A stretch of 15,660 nucleotides of DNA from Gammaproteobacteria bacterium (GTDB lineage Bacteria; Pseudomonadota; Gammaproteobacteria; Steroidobacterales; Steroidobacteraceae), in assembly GCA_028293725.1 (NCBI GenBank), contig JAQGOE010000176.1:1-15660 (forward strand), written 5' to 3'. Numbering within the stretch: position 1 is the stretch's first letter; every line of letters begins with the position of its first letter. Below the pieces are notes generated by a model that made no database searches, was not told where the DNA came from, and worked only from the letters and a program-made list of their open reading frames with translations. Both the position numbers and the translations under genes were made by a program. Below, piece by piece: positions 1 to 7,560 of the stretch.

Positions 1-166
1 GACTGCTGGGTTCGATGGCGGCCTCCCTGCTCCGTTTCCGCGAACTCAATGTGGTGATGCCGACTCCGTACTTCTCGGATACCGCTTCGCGTGTCACGCC
101 GCCATCGTGGTCAGCGATCGCTTGTGCTCTCGTCTCTGGTGTGTTGATTTGGGGCCTGATTTTGAT
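1..166 (-). pseudogene. Helix-turn-helix fragment, possibly transposase-related, cut by window edge
   Basis: On the minus strand a stop-free frame runs from about 166 to the left edge. It encodes a segment with TREAVSEKYGVGITTLSSRKR, which has the shape of the helix-turn-helix found at the N-terminus of transposase OrfA-type or terminase-small-subunit proteins (a first helix with A-V-S-E-K-Y-G-V, then a recognition helix followed by R-K-R). No ATG, GTG or TTG start was found in this frame upstream of the motif, so it is either a degraded remnant or a gene whose start was lost. The rest lies outside the window. Assignment is by motif shape only. Confidence 0.3.
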
Positions 167-263
167 GTGATGACCCCGGTGGCGCGCGATACATACTTTG
201 TGTAGCGTTGGCGTGACGTGTGAAGTATGCACGGGAAGCAGCTTATCTCTGGACACCAATACC

Positions 264-1349
264 ATGAAAAACGAGAACACCGGTGGCGCTGGCGGACCAC
301 TCGCCCGGGTGATGGCGCAGGCGCTCCTGCTCTCTTTCTTACTCGCGAACGCACGAGCTGCGGACCCGAGCACGGAGCCCAAGTCGGCTTCGAAAGCTAC
401 CGACGTCGAGGTATTTCAAGACGCGCGCCCTCTGCGAGCGCCGAGCGACCGCTTCTATCCAGCTCACGAGAAGCAAGAGGGCAAAGAAGGTTGGGTCATG
501 CTTAACATGATGATCGATCCGAGGGGCAAGCCGTACGAGATCGCTGTACTCGACTCTACCGGCAATGTTGAGCTGGAGAAGGCAGCCATTCGAGCAGTTG
601 ATGGAATGGCCTTCGCGCCCGCAAAGTGCGGTGGTACGCCTATTGATTCCAACCTGACCTTCAAAATGACCTTCTATCCTGGCGATCATCCCGCTCGAGG
701 AGCCTCTGTAAACTTCCAAACCGCGTTCAAGAGTTTCCTCCAGGCCATAGATGCAAAGAGCAAAGAGCAGGCCGACGTGGCGCTTCAGGGGATGAAGGCG
801 CAGAATTTGTACGAAGACGCCTTCGAGGGCTACTGCAAATATCTCTATGACCACATTTGGGGTACCGAAGTCCAGCAGCTTGCAGACTTGCGGCGCGCAG
901 TTGCAGGAGAACGCCTTACCAGATATCTGCCAAAGGAGTTATTCAGCAAAGTACTGACGGCGCAGTTCGCTCTGCAGGTGAAGGTCAAGGATTACGGGAG
1001 CGCTCTGTACACTTGGAACAGTCTGGAGCCCATCGCGTCGAGTTCCGATCGCGACGTTCTTAAACAGACCGTCGACCAGATCATTGCAATACGCGACGGC
1101 AATCAGGCGGTGAGCACGCCCGGGCAGACCGTCGACGGTACGACCTGGAACGGTCACCTTTTCAAGAGCCACTTTGCCATCTCGGTGGCCACTGGAGCAG
1201 TGTCAGAAATCAAACTCCGTTGCAAGAAGCAGTACATTTTCTTCAGTTTTAAACCCGAGCTTGAATACACCGTCAACTCGAGTGCCGGCGAGTGCTTCAT
1301 TGAAGTCGTCGGCGATCCGAATACAACATTCGAGCTCGTTCAATCGTGA
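264..1349 (+). CDS. Secreted TonB C-terminal-domain protein
   Basis: A 361-residue protein. The frame is open further upstream to a TTG at 198, but the ATG at 264 gives a normal signal peptide: a short basic N-terminus, hydrophobic core at about residues 18-30 (ALLLSFLLANA) and likely cleavage after ANARA. Residues about 64-138 match the TonB_C fold: YPAHEKQEGKEGWV, then a V-x-Ser-(T)-G turn, AIRAV, a F-A-P-A-K-C-G-G-T-P segment and a final hydrophobic strand. In the family this domain contacts outer-membrane TonB-box receptors or serves as a periplasmic module. Here the usual proline-rich spacer is missing, and about 220 further residues of alpha-helical character follow, unrecognised. No clear Shine-Dalgarno sequence is seen. 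It stands alone, with about 115 bp to the next gene. Cellular role unknown; domain call good. Confidence 0.85.
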   Translation: MKNENTGGAGGPLARVMAQALLLSFLLANARAADPSTEPKSASKATDVEVFQDARPLRAPSDRFYPAHEKQEGKEGWVMLNMMIDPRGKPYEIAVLDSTGNVELEKAAIRAVDGMAFAPAKCGGTPIDSNLTFKMTFYPGDHPARGASVNFQTAFKSFLQAIDAKSKEQADVALQGMKAQNLYEDAFEGYCKYLYDHIWGTEVQQLADLRRAVAGERLTRYLPKELFSKVLTAQFALQVKVKDYGSALYTWNSLEPIASSSDRDVLKQTVDQIIAIRDGNQAVSTPGQTVDGTTWNGHLFKSHFAISVATGAVSEIKLRCKKQYIFFSFKPELEYTVNSSAGECFIEVVGDPNTTFELVQS

Positions 1350-1405
1350 GCTGATCGGGGTGGGCAGCGACGGAACTCACGATTTTCGGTAACCTACTCG
1401 CCAAT

Positions 1406-1468
1406 ATGGTCCCTTTCCATTTAACTCGCGAATTCTTTGAATGGCTCCCAGCAGGAGCGCTTGTGTGA
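1406..1468 (+). other. Tiny reading frame overlapping the next start by GTGA
   Basis: An ATG at 1406 opens a 20-codon frame (begins MVPFHLTREFF, ends PAGALV) whose TGA at 1466-1468 overlaps the GTG at 1465 of the next gene in a GTGA arrangement. It could be a coupled leader peptide. It could also be the true N-terminus of the following protein, separated by a two-base frameshift in the repeated GTGTG at 1463-1467. No ribosome site is visible before 1406. Confidence 0.2.
1453..1457 (+). promoter_or_regulatory. Ribosome binding site AGGAG deciding the GTG start
   Basis: AGGAG sits 7 nt before the GTG at 1465. The in-frame ATG at 1441 lies upstream of this site and has no such signal of its own, so GTG 1465 is the better start. 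Confidence 0.6.
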
Positions 1469-2052
1469 GCGACCTTGAACTAACTGCACTGCCAGGACTC
1501 CCGGCCTATGGGGAGCAAGCGCGGGTGTTCAGCGCGACAGGGATGGGAACGCATTCTGAGGGGTTTGTAGTTGGCTTCAAATCCGCCGTCGGCCGCGTTT
1601 GGACGGCAAATTTTATTCGAGGCCTCACCAAGTTCGATCTTTTGACGCTCCATCCCAACGCGCATGACGCCCTGATCATTGCGGGCGGTCAGGTCTACAT
1701 TATTGATCCAGTCGCCGAGAAGTTGGTGGAAGCATTCGGCGGCGCAATTGTCGACGCATTTGCACATCCGACGTGCGCCGCCTTAGTCCTGAATCACCAG
1801 AATCTAAGATTCGAAGCCATTGGCACGAACGGACGGATCTGGCTGTCGCGTCGCATTTCCTGGGACCGACTACGCTCGCTCAAGCGTCAAGGCACGATTC
1901 TGACTGGCGAGGCGTGGAGACCAGATTCGACCTGGCACGCATTCGAATTGAATCTGGATACGGGAATGGTGATTGGGGGCTCTTACGACGATGCTACACA
2001 TCAACCCAAGGGCGCGGTGAACGCAGCGTTGCCGGGCGCGCCTAAATCGTAG
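1465..2052 (+). CDS. Uncharacterised beta-rich protein
   Basis: 195 residues from the GTG at 1465, chosen over the ATG at 1441 because AGGAG lies 7 nt before it. There is no signal peptide or membrane segment. The sequence alternates short beta strands with turns: FVVGFKSAVGRVWTANFI near residues 32-49, then DALIIAGGQVYIIDP, and later ISWDRLRSLKRQGTILTGEAW followed by an F-E-L-N-L-D-T-G and G-G-S-Y ending. Patterns of this kind (WD-x-x-R, then G-x-A-W, then F-x-L-x-L-x-T-G) occur in small orphan or immunity-like proteins with propeller-like repeats, but no named family is recognised. The next gene starts 13 bp downstream, so the two are probably cotranscribed. Confidence 0.7.
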   Translation: MSDLELTALPGLPAYGEQARVFSATGMGTHSEGFVVGFKSAVGRVWTANFIRGLTKFDLLTLHPNAHDALIIAGGQVYIIDPVAEKLVEAFGGAIVDAFAHPTCAALVLNHQNLRFEAIGTNGRIWLSRRISWDRLRSLKRQGTILTGEAWRPDSTWHAFELNLDTGMVIGGSYDDATHQPKGAVNAALPGAPKS

Positions 2053-2065
2053 CGGGTCGTATCCG

Positions 2066-2506
2066 ATGGCTACATTCGGTTCTTGGCAATACACCTGCGA
2101 CCGACAGGCGACAGCCGACGCCTATTCTCGAGCCTCCTGTGGGAGTTCGAGTCGATGCGCGTGCGACGGCTGTAGAAACTTTGTGGCCGCACGCGGGGAG
2201 GTATTTCCAAAAGAATTCTTGTCGCTTCTGGATGTACTTGGGGTAGATCCAACTAAGGACGGCGAGGTTTACCGCAACGGTCAGTTATCGCCCGGAAAGC
2301 ACCACTACGGTGGCTGGTTCCACTTCGTCGGCACACTGGACGTAACCGGTGACTTTCCGTCCATGCGCTTTGGGGACGACTTCTCTGCATGGCTCTGTCA
2401 CGACAGTGCTCCCAGCCTGGCGGAGCTCGACGGATTGCCCCTTGTTCAACTGGAATTTGCGGGCTCTGCGGTTCCTTGGGTGCTGGATGAGCCTGAGCCC
2501 GGGTGA
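2066..2506 (+). CDS. Uncharacterised protein with a CxCxxCxxF motif
   Basis: 146 residues starting at ATG 2066, 13 bp after the previous stop, so likely the second gene of a two-gene operon. Visible features are an N-terminal FGSWQYTCDR, a Cys cluster C-A-C-D-G-C-R-N-F at about residues 32-40, an acidic centre (LGVDPTKDGEVY), an aromatic stretch YGGWFHFVG and a C-terminal LVQLEF...VPWVLDEPEP. The composition is that of a compact soluble cytoplasmic protein, and the Cys cluster could bind a metal or form a redox pair. The layout looks like a conserved family, but it cannot be named. The partner gene has no recognised function either. Confidence 0.7.
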   Translation: MATFGSWQYTCDRQATADAYSRASCGSSSRCACDGCRNFVAARGEVFPKEFLSLLDVLGVDPTKDGEVYRNGQLSPGKHHYGGWFHFVGTLDVTGDFPSMRFGDDFSAWLCHDSAPSLAELDGLPLVQLEFAGSAVPWVLDEPEPG

Positions 2507-2783
2507 GCGATGAAGGTCGAGCCGAAATCTGACGCGCTCGCGGCTACGTGCTCCTAGACGACGTGATATCCCACGACGTCGGCGAGCCGTATGGCGCCAA
2601 AGCTAGAGCTTGATCGCCGAGGCGGAATCACCAGTTTGACCGGAGACCCATTTTGTAAGCCTACATAAGCTTGCCCTTTCCGGATCGACATGCCGATGGC
2701 GCCCACAGAATTGTAGCTATATCTTGACTTGATCTAAGATCACCGCGTCCAACCTCGGGTTTCTTAACAGAAGGACCGCAGGC
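2507..2783. other. Intergenic stretch before the crotonase gene
   Basis: No credible gene. It contains short AAGC/GCTT repeats around 2656-2674 and the small palindrome described at 2731-2741. A well-spaced promoter pair could not be identified. Confidence 0.5.
2731..2741. promoter_or_regulatory. Palindrome GATCT-A-AGATC, possible operator
   Basis: A perfect 5-bp inverted repeat with a single central base, 43 bp before the crotonase start and directly after an AT-rich TATATCTTGACTTG stretch. Position fits a regulator site for the crotonase gene. Only the symmetry is seen; the protein that would bind is unknown. Confidence 0.3.
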
Positions 2784-3572
2784 ATGAGTGTCATAGACCT
2801 TACGATCACGAATCATGTGGCGACCCTGGTCCTTCGATCAGCGGCTGCACGAAACGCAATCGATATCCACGCGGTGCGGGAGATGCACCGCTCGCTCGAC
2901 GAGATCAAAAAAGCCGCCTCCGGTGTTCGGGCCTTAGTCATTACCGGAAGCGACGGAGTCTTTTGCAGCGGCGTCGATCTGCACTCGGTCGATCTTGGGA
3001 CTCCGGACGCCCGCCAACAGGCGCACGCCGAGCTACGTCGTTTTATGGATCCCCTGGTGTCCCGGTTCGGCGAACTGCAGTGTCCGATCGTCGCCGCCGT
3101 CAATGGGGCGGCTGTCGGTGCGGGGATGAGCCTGGCCCTCGTCAGCGATATTATTGTCATCGCAGAAGATGCCTACCTCTGGCCCTCCTTCGCACGGCTG
3201 GGCGTCGTGCCTGATGCTGGCGTCACAGCTCGGCTGGCGCGGCGTATCGGCGGCGGACGGGCGCTTTCATCACTGCTTCTCGCAGAGAAGATAGACGCGA
3301 AGACCGCTTTGGAATGGGGGCTCGTCTATGCCGTCGTACCGTCGGTGGACGTGCTCAACACCGCGCAAGCGGTGGCGCATCGTCTGGCGGCGGGTCCCCG
3401 CGCAGTGATTGCGCAGATTCGGCAGCTGAGCGCGTCGGCCTTCGATAACTCATTGTCAGAGCAGTTACGCGCCGAGCGCAGCGCTCAAGAGCGTGTCCTG
3501 GACGCACATGAATGTTTCGAAGGGGTCCGGGCGTTTTTCGAGAAGCGAGACCCCAATTTCTTACCACCTTAA
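2784..3572 (+). CDS. Enoyl-CoA hydratase/isomerase family protein
   Basis: 262 residues, the usual crotonase length. The ATG at 2784 has AGAAGGA about 8 nt upstream. The oxyanion-hole strands are intact: GVFCSGVDL (residues 58-66) and N-G-A-A-V-G-A-G-M (107-115), which would stabilise the thioester enolate of an acyl-CoA. In hydratases two Glu residues activate water. Here the first position is Ser135 (WPSFARLG) and the second is Asp144 in VVPDAG, the pattern of isomerase-type members such as PaaG. It is therefore more likely a double-bond isomerase or another acyl-CoA-modifying enzyme than a classical enoyl-CoA hydratase. It is cytoplasmic. No other fatty-acid or phenylacetate genes lie nearby, so the substrate is unknown. 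Confidence 0.93.
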   Translation: MSVIDLTITNHVATLVLRSAAARNAIDIHAVREMHRSLDEIKKAASGVRALVITGSDGVFCSGVDLHSVDLGTPDARQQAHAELRRFMDPLVSRFGELQCPIVAAVNGAAVGAGMSLALVSDIIVIAEDAYLWPSFARLGVVPDAGVTARLARRIGGGRALSSLLLAEKIDAKTALEWGLVYAVVPSVDVLNTAQAVAHRLAAGPRAVIAQIRQLSASAFDNSLSEQLRAERSAQERVLDAHECFEGVRAFFEKRDPNFLPP

Positions 3573-3619
3573 GAGAAATTTTCGCGAGGCAATGGTCTCC
3601 CGATTGAGGCGCCAGGAAT

Positions 3620-3637
3620 CCTGCACAGACATGCAGG
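3620..3637. terminator. Hairpin between convergent genes
   Basis: CCTGCA, a 6-nt loop, then TGCAGG lies in the 87-bp gap between the convergent crotonase and NAD(P)H-binding genes. No T-run follows on either strand, so a terminator role is uncertain. Confidence 0.3.
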
Positions 3638-3659
3638 TGAGGCCATCGCAACAGCCAGG

Positions 3660-4397
3660 TCAGTCCTTGGGGTCACCCTTGTTGAAGAAAGGCTTCATGT
3701 CGCTGTACTCGTAGGACTTGACCTCTGGCCCAGGGAGCGCGCCGCCCTGGGCCTGTTTCTGCTGCAGCTCGGCCAGCGCTTCGTGCGTGCCCTCGAATAT
3801 GGCGCGGGCCAGCTCGTTCTTGTGGATGGAGTGGTAGCGCGACGGCAGGACCCACTGCACGGCCGGGAAGACGTAGCGCAGGTAGGACGGTGTGTTGGAG
3901 TTGCCAAAGATAACGCTGGGCTTGTAGATGCCGAGGGCTGGGATGCCGACGCCGGTCACCGCCACCTCCTTCTCGCCGATGATGCGCGCATACGTGAACG
4001 AGGACTTGATGTCGGAGCCAGCGGCGGTCATGAGGCCCATGGAAAGTACGCCGCCCGCCTTGCACCCTTTGGCGAAGGCCTCGGGGTACTGCACCTCGAT
4101 CTTGCGCACCTCTGCCTCGGGCATCTTTTGGCTGCCCTTGCCGACGCCAATGGCGCAGAAGCCGACGGTGGCGCCGGCCTCCCTCGCCGCGGGCTCCACG
4201 GCCTCGGCCAGCTTGTCCATGTCCGGCACCACGACCTCACGCACCTTGGGCATGCCCTTGAACTCATCGGTCTGCCTGCGGTTTACCACCACCACCTGCC
4301 TCACCGCAGGGCTGGCCGCCAGCAGGTTCACGATCTGCCGTCCCACATTCCCAGTTGAGCCCAGCACGACTGCCGAGTAGGGCGCCGGCTTACTCAC
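3660..4397 (-). CDS. HTATIP2-like NAD(P)H-binding oxidoreductase
   Basis: 245 residues from a GTG at 4397-4395, 1 bp after the peptidase stop; the frame is open further upstream only as a shadow of the peptidase. The N-terminus is a Rossmann motif (AVVLGSTGNVGRQIV, G-S-T-G-N-V-G), followed by a strand ending in V-N-R-R that could select NADPH. The atypical short-chain dehydrogenase order continues with AIGVGKG, an S-x-x-x-Y-A-R-I-I-G-E-K-E-V segment in place of the YxxxK region, and a substrate-side region with YHSIHKNELARAIF. This fits the HTATIP2/TIP30-like or NAD-dependent epimerase relatives. The reaction is unknown. Codon use differs from the neighbours: Lys is almost all AAG, Glu almost all GAG, and Arg uses AGG several times, hinting at transfer. 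It is probably cotranscribed with the peptidase. Confidence 0.87.
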   Translation of the reverse strand: MSKPAPYSAVVLGSTGNVGRQIVNLLAASPAVRQVVVVNRRQTDEFKGMPKVREVVVPDMDKLAEAVEPAAREAGATVGFCAIGVGKGSQKMPEAEVRKIEVQYPEAFAKGCKAGGVLSMGLMTAAGSDIKSSFTYARIIGEKEVAVTGVGIPALGIYKPSVIFGNSNTPSYLRYVFPAVQWVLPSRYHSIHKNELARAIFEGTHEALAELQQKQAQGGALPGPEVKSYEYSDMKPFFNKGDPKD

Positions 4398-4398
4398 A

Positions 4399-6591
4399 TC
4401 ACTGCCCGCTCCGCCACGATCCGGCGGCGGACCGTAGCAGCGTGGTGTTGTTGAGCACGGCGGCGTCGAGCACGGCTGTCTGATCGGTTGCCTGCGTCCA
4501 ATTCCCAGCCTCCACCGCTTCCGTGAGACCGGGAAGCTCCAGGTGAGCATAGGTGTAGCGGGCAGCATAGAGAATGTGCTGGAACCAGGGCCGCCCGGGA
4601 ATGCCCGCCGGGTTGAGCCAGTTGGATTCCACGTGCAAGAGTTGGTCATTGAGGTGTCGAATCTGAGTCTGGGTGGCATTTCCAGCGGCGAGGTCGTTGA
4701 GTGTCAGTTCGCGGAGCTGCTCGCCGGCGGTCTCGAATTCGGCGATACGATCCTGGAGTTGCTTCAGCGGCAACACATCGGGATCGATCTTGTTGTCGCG
4801 CTGCAGCTGGGCGAGAAAGCCGCTCAGCGCCGCGCCGTTGGCCCCAAAGTCGAACGGCAGGATGTCCGAGTTTGCGAGCCGCAGCGTCACCAGACCCCAG
4901 ATGCGCGTCACGGTGATGTGATATCCAAAAGTCGGATCACCGATGCTGGTCATCCAGAAGTGATCGTCGTAGGCAGAATGATATACGCCGTAGTCGCCGG
5001 TAAACCCGAGGTTGATTACGGGTCGTCCCAGATGATTCAGAAACACCGTGTGGTCGGAGCCGCTGCCGATTCGCGTCTCGACCAGAGCGGAATCAGCGGG
5101 AGGGGCCGGCAATTTCTCACCCCGCATCGCTGTAACGCGCCACGCCTCGTACAGGGACTTTCCCGATGGAGCGCTCACACTCTTTGAGGCTTCGATCAGC
5201 ATCGGCGCGAGGGAGGCAACTGCCGAGGGCTCGAAACGCAGACCGTCAGCGCCGGCCGTCGTCGCCGCACCCGCAACCGCTTCGTCGACGTTCACATAAG
5301 CGACCAATTTACTCTTCAGTTCGTCCGCGAACTGTTCGCCCCACTCGGTGGACCCAGTGAGCCCATATTCCTCGCCGTCCCAGCTGCACACGACGATGGT
5401 CCGCCGCGGGCGCATGCCCTGCCTCTTCAACTCTCCCAAGGACCGCGTCAGTTCCAACATCGAAGCGGTACCGCTGACAGGGTCGACTCCGCCATATACC
5501 CAGGCATCACGATGATTGCCTACCAACACCCACTCATCCGGCAGTTCGCTCCCGCGGATACGTGCCTCGACGACCGTATAAGGTTTGATGCTCGTGTCCA
5601 TATCCACGTGGACATGGACGGTGACGGCGCCGGTGAAGCGGTACGTGATGGGCAGGGCGCCGCGCCACTCCGCCGGCACTTCTGCCCCGTTCATTCGCTC
5701 GAGCAAAGGCTTGGCGTCACGCCAGGACAACGGCAGTCCCGGAATCTTTGGGAGGGATCTTGCCTCTGCCGGAGCGATTCGCCTGGCCCCTGGGACGGAA
5801 GCCCAGCCGGGCGTCGTCGGATCGCCGGGTATAATGAAGTCGTAAGTAATCGCGCCGTGTTGGATGTGGGTCTCCGGGCCCCACGGGCCGTCCGGGAATA
5901 CCTTGCCGCGTGCGTAACCATCGTCTGCGGGATCCGAGTAGATCAGAAGGGCCGCCGCTCCCTCCCGCTCCGCCGTAATAGCCTTGAAGCCTCGATAACT
6001 GTACGGGTTTGAATAGCGGACGATGACCACCTTGCCTTTGACGCTGATGCCATTCTTCCGCAGCAAGTCATAGTCATCAGGATTCCCGTTGTGGGCATAG
6101 ACCAGTTCGGCTGTAACGTCACCCGAGGGTGAGTACCCGAAATAAGAGCTGTCGATTCGGGGATTCTTCGTCGCGGGATCACGACTGTAAGGAGCCTCGC
6201 GGAGCGACGCTTTGAAACGAACCGGCATCGTCATCTCGAGACTGACGGATCGCGGGCGGGAGTGCAGTACGTCATACCTGCGGAGCGTCACATCTTCCCA
6301 GCCTTGCTTGCGCCATTCGCGAGCAAGTACGGCGGCAAGCCTGTTGTTCTCCTCGGAGGCCGCCGGGTGGGGATTCGCCGTAAAGATGCGGTGCCATTCG
6401 CGAGCCTTGTTGGCCGATGGAAGCGACTGAAACTGCGTTTCCAGCTCGCGCTCCGCGGCCGCATGAGCGGGCGAGAATCCAAGAATTGAATCCGGTTGCG
6501 GCGCCTCTGCCGCTCGGCTGATGGCCGGGGACACGATTGACAGCGCGCCCAGGAAACCCGAAACGACCCAATACGAAACGGTCCGAATCAT
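4399..6591 (-). CDS. Secreted M28 peptidase, glutamate carboxypeptidase II-like
   Basis: 730 residues, the length of PSMA-type proteins. A signal peptide (hydrophobic about residues 7-24, likely cut near SRAAEA) points to the periplasm or beyond. A protease-associated domain spans about 155-300 (VRYSNPYSYRG, GAAALLIYSDPADDG). The di-zinc M28 core has all expected ligands: His360 (GNHRDAW), Asp370 (GGVDPVSG), catalytic Glu407 and ligand Glu408 (SWDGEEYGL), Asp436 (VNVDEA) and His538 (YHSAYDDH). A transferrin-receptor-like dimerisation domain follows from about 610 (GIPGRPWFQHILYA). The segment GSGSDHTVFLNHLGRP corresponds to the human pocket region but lacks its S-G-R-A-R-Y, so gamma-glutamyl specificity is doubtful. 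It likely releases amino acids from peptides. ATG 6591 has AAGGG about 7 nt upstream. Confidence 0.95.
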   Translation of the reverse strand: MIRTVSYWVVSGFLGALSIVSPAISRAAEAPQPDSILGFSPAHAAAERELETQFQSLPSANKAREWHRIFTANPHPAASEENNRLAAVLAREWRKQGWEDVTLRRYDVLHSRPRSVSLEMTMPVRFKASLREAPYSRDPATKNPRIDSSYFGYSPSGDVTAELVYAHNGNPDDYDLLRKNGISVKGKVVIVRYSNPYSYRGFKAITAEREGAAALLIYSDPADDGYARGKVFPDGPWGPETHIQHGAITYDFIIPGDPTTPGWASVPGARRIAPAEARSLPKIPGLPLSWRDAKPLLERMNGAEVPAEWRGALPITYRFTGAVTVHVHVDMDTSIKPYTVVEARIRGSELPDEWVLVGNHRDAWVYGGVDPVSGTASMLELTRSLGELKRQGMRPRRTIVVCSWDGEEYGLTGSTEWGEQFADELKSKLVAYVNVDEAVAGAATTAGADGLRFEPSAVASLAPMLIEASKSVSAPSGKSLYEAWRVTAMRGEKLPAPPADSALVETRIGSGSDHTVFLNHLGRPVINLGFTGDYGVYHSAYDDHFWMTSIGDPTFGYHITVTRIWGLVTLRLANSDILPFDFGANGAALSGFLAQLQRDNKIDPDVLPLKQLQDRIAEFETAGEQLRELTLNDLAAGNATQTQIRHLNDQLLHVESNWLNPAGIPGRPWFQHILYAARYTYAHLELPGLTEAVEAGNWTQATDQTAVLDAAVLNNTTLLRSAAGSWRSGQ

Positions 6592-6707
6592 TTTCAGGCC
6601 CTTATTATTCGAAGATTCGACGTCACCTGCACCAGTTAGCGTGCTGCCGCTTTTCTCGTGTTGTGCAGGAATGATACACGTACTTCGATATCCCGCACGC
6701 GGCGCCT

Positions 6708-6721
6708 GGCTCGATCGAGCC
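6708..6721. promoter_or_regulatory. 14-bp perfect palindrome GGCTCGATCGAGCC
   Basis: Lies between the cell-wall hydrolase stop and the peptidase start. It can fold as a 5-bp stem with a GATC loop, with partial outer pairing (CTGG/CCAG with a bulge). No T-run follows, so it may be a weak terminator for the hydrolase transcript or a binding site for the peptidase promoter region. Confidence 0.3.
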
Positions 6722-6753
6722 CAGCAGCGTTTCGCTCACAGGTCGCTTCCGAG

Positions 6754-7377
6754 CTAACGGTAGAAGACGTGATTGCCGATTGTCGCGACGGCTTTATGGC
6801 TCTTGGCCCAGCCCGGGCGAACGCGGGTGGAGTGATAGAACAACGCTTCCGGCACCACCGGATCGTTAGTGTCGTCATACGCCGCAGTGGCGACAGACAT
6901 GGCGCGCCTCCAGGCCGGCCCGTCCTCTGGGGAGAGCGCGCCGAGCTCCGTCCACGAGAAGTCTGCAACCGTCCTCTTGCGGCTGGGATCCCAACGCATT
7001 TCGTGGACCACTGCGCAGACGGTGTGGGGAAAGTGCTCGGCGCGAGTCCGATTCAACGTGACTTCCGCCACCGCGTACTGTCCCTTCAACGGTTCGCCGC
7101 GAGACTCAAAGTACACATTTTCCGCCAGGCACTGCAGATCGCTCTCGCGCCGCTGCGCACGCTTCACCTCTCGCGACAGCGCGTTGGCGGCGGGCATTTC
7201 AACGTGCGACTCGCTGAAGCAGGCGAAGCAAATGATACCGACCAAAGCGACGGCCAGCGTCGCCATCGTGGCAAGGAACGGCAAATGCTCCCGCACGTCG
7301 GTGTGCCAGTACCACGCCAGCTCTTGCCGCCAGATCGTCGTCCGAACCCGAGCTTCCTGCAGTAGCGATAGGATCAT
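6754..7377 (-). CDS. Membrane-anchored SleB-type cell-wall hydrolase
   Basis: 207 residues from ATG 7377. A single membrane segment at about residues 34-54 (ATLAVALVGIICFACF) follows a 33-residue N-terminus with basic and aromatic residues, so it is probably an inner-membrane protein with the catalytic part in the periplasm. Residues 83-207 match the Hydrolase_2 (SleB/CwlJ) family: C-L-A-E-N-V-Y-F-E-S-R-G-E (Glu86, Glu91, Glu95), AVAEVTLNR, a T-V-C-A-V-V-H turn, F-S-W and a terminal IGNHVFYR. Family members cleave peptidoglycan; in Proteobacteria they act in wall remodelling rather than spore germination. No strong ribosome site is seen. ATG at residue 38 would remove the anchor's cytoplasmic part and is less likely. 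It is separated by 162 bp from the downstream peptidase. Confidence 0.92.
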   Translation of the reverse strand: MILSLLQEARVRTTIWRQELAWYWHTDVREHLPFLATMATLAVALVGIICFACFSESHVEMPAANALSREVKRAQRRESDLQCLAENVYFESRGEPLKGQYAVAEVTLNRTRAEHFPHTVCAVVHEMRWDPSRKRTVADFSWTELGALSPEDGPAWRRAMSVATAAYDDTNDPVVPEALFYHSTRVRPGWAKSHKAVATIGNHVFYR

Positions 7378-7478
7378 GGTGATTGGCCATTATCCCGGTC
7401 TCGCGACACGCTTTCCGTGCGCGACTTCAAGCGATGACGTTGGTATTCGGCTTTGTGGTGTCGTCATCCGGCAACAGA

Positions 7479-7494
7479 CTGTTGAGTTGAACAG
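7479..7494. repeat. Inverted repeat CTGTT-N6-AACAG
   Basis: A perfect 5-bp inverted repeat in the 183-bp gap between the RidA-family stop and the cell-wall hydrolase start. It could be an operator for the hydrolase gene or chance symmetry. No T-run is present. Confidence 0.2.
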
Positions 7495-7560
7495 CTGTAT
7501 GGAGCGCCCGAGCGGGTAAGCCCGGCTCTGCTCGCCCCGACGATCTCCCGGCATTCGCCC

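Noticed and set aside
3783..4380. Plus-strand frames of 150-190 residues opposite the NAD(P)H-binding gene
   Set aside because: Mirror frames caused by strong third-position GC bias; the minus strand carries the clear Rossmann protein.
4398..4679. Longer N-terminus for the NAD(P)H-binding protein starting at 4679
   Set aside because: The extra residues lie entirely within the peptidase coding region and have no Rossmann-family similarity; the GTG at 4397 sits right before the Rossmann motif.
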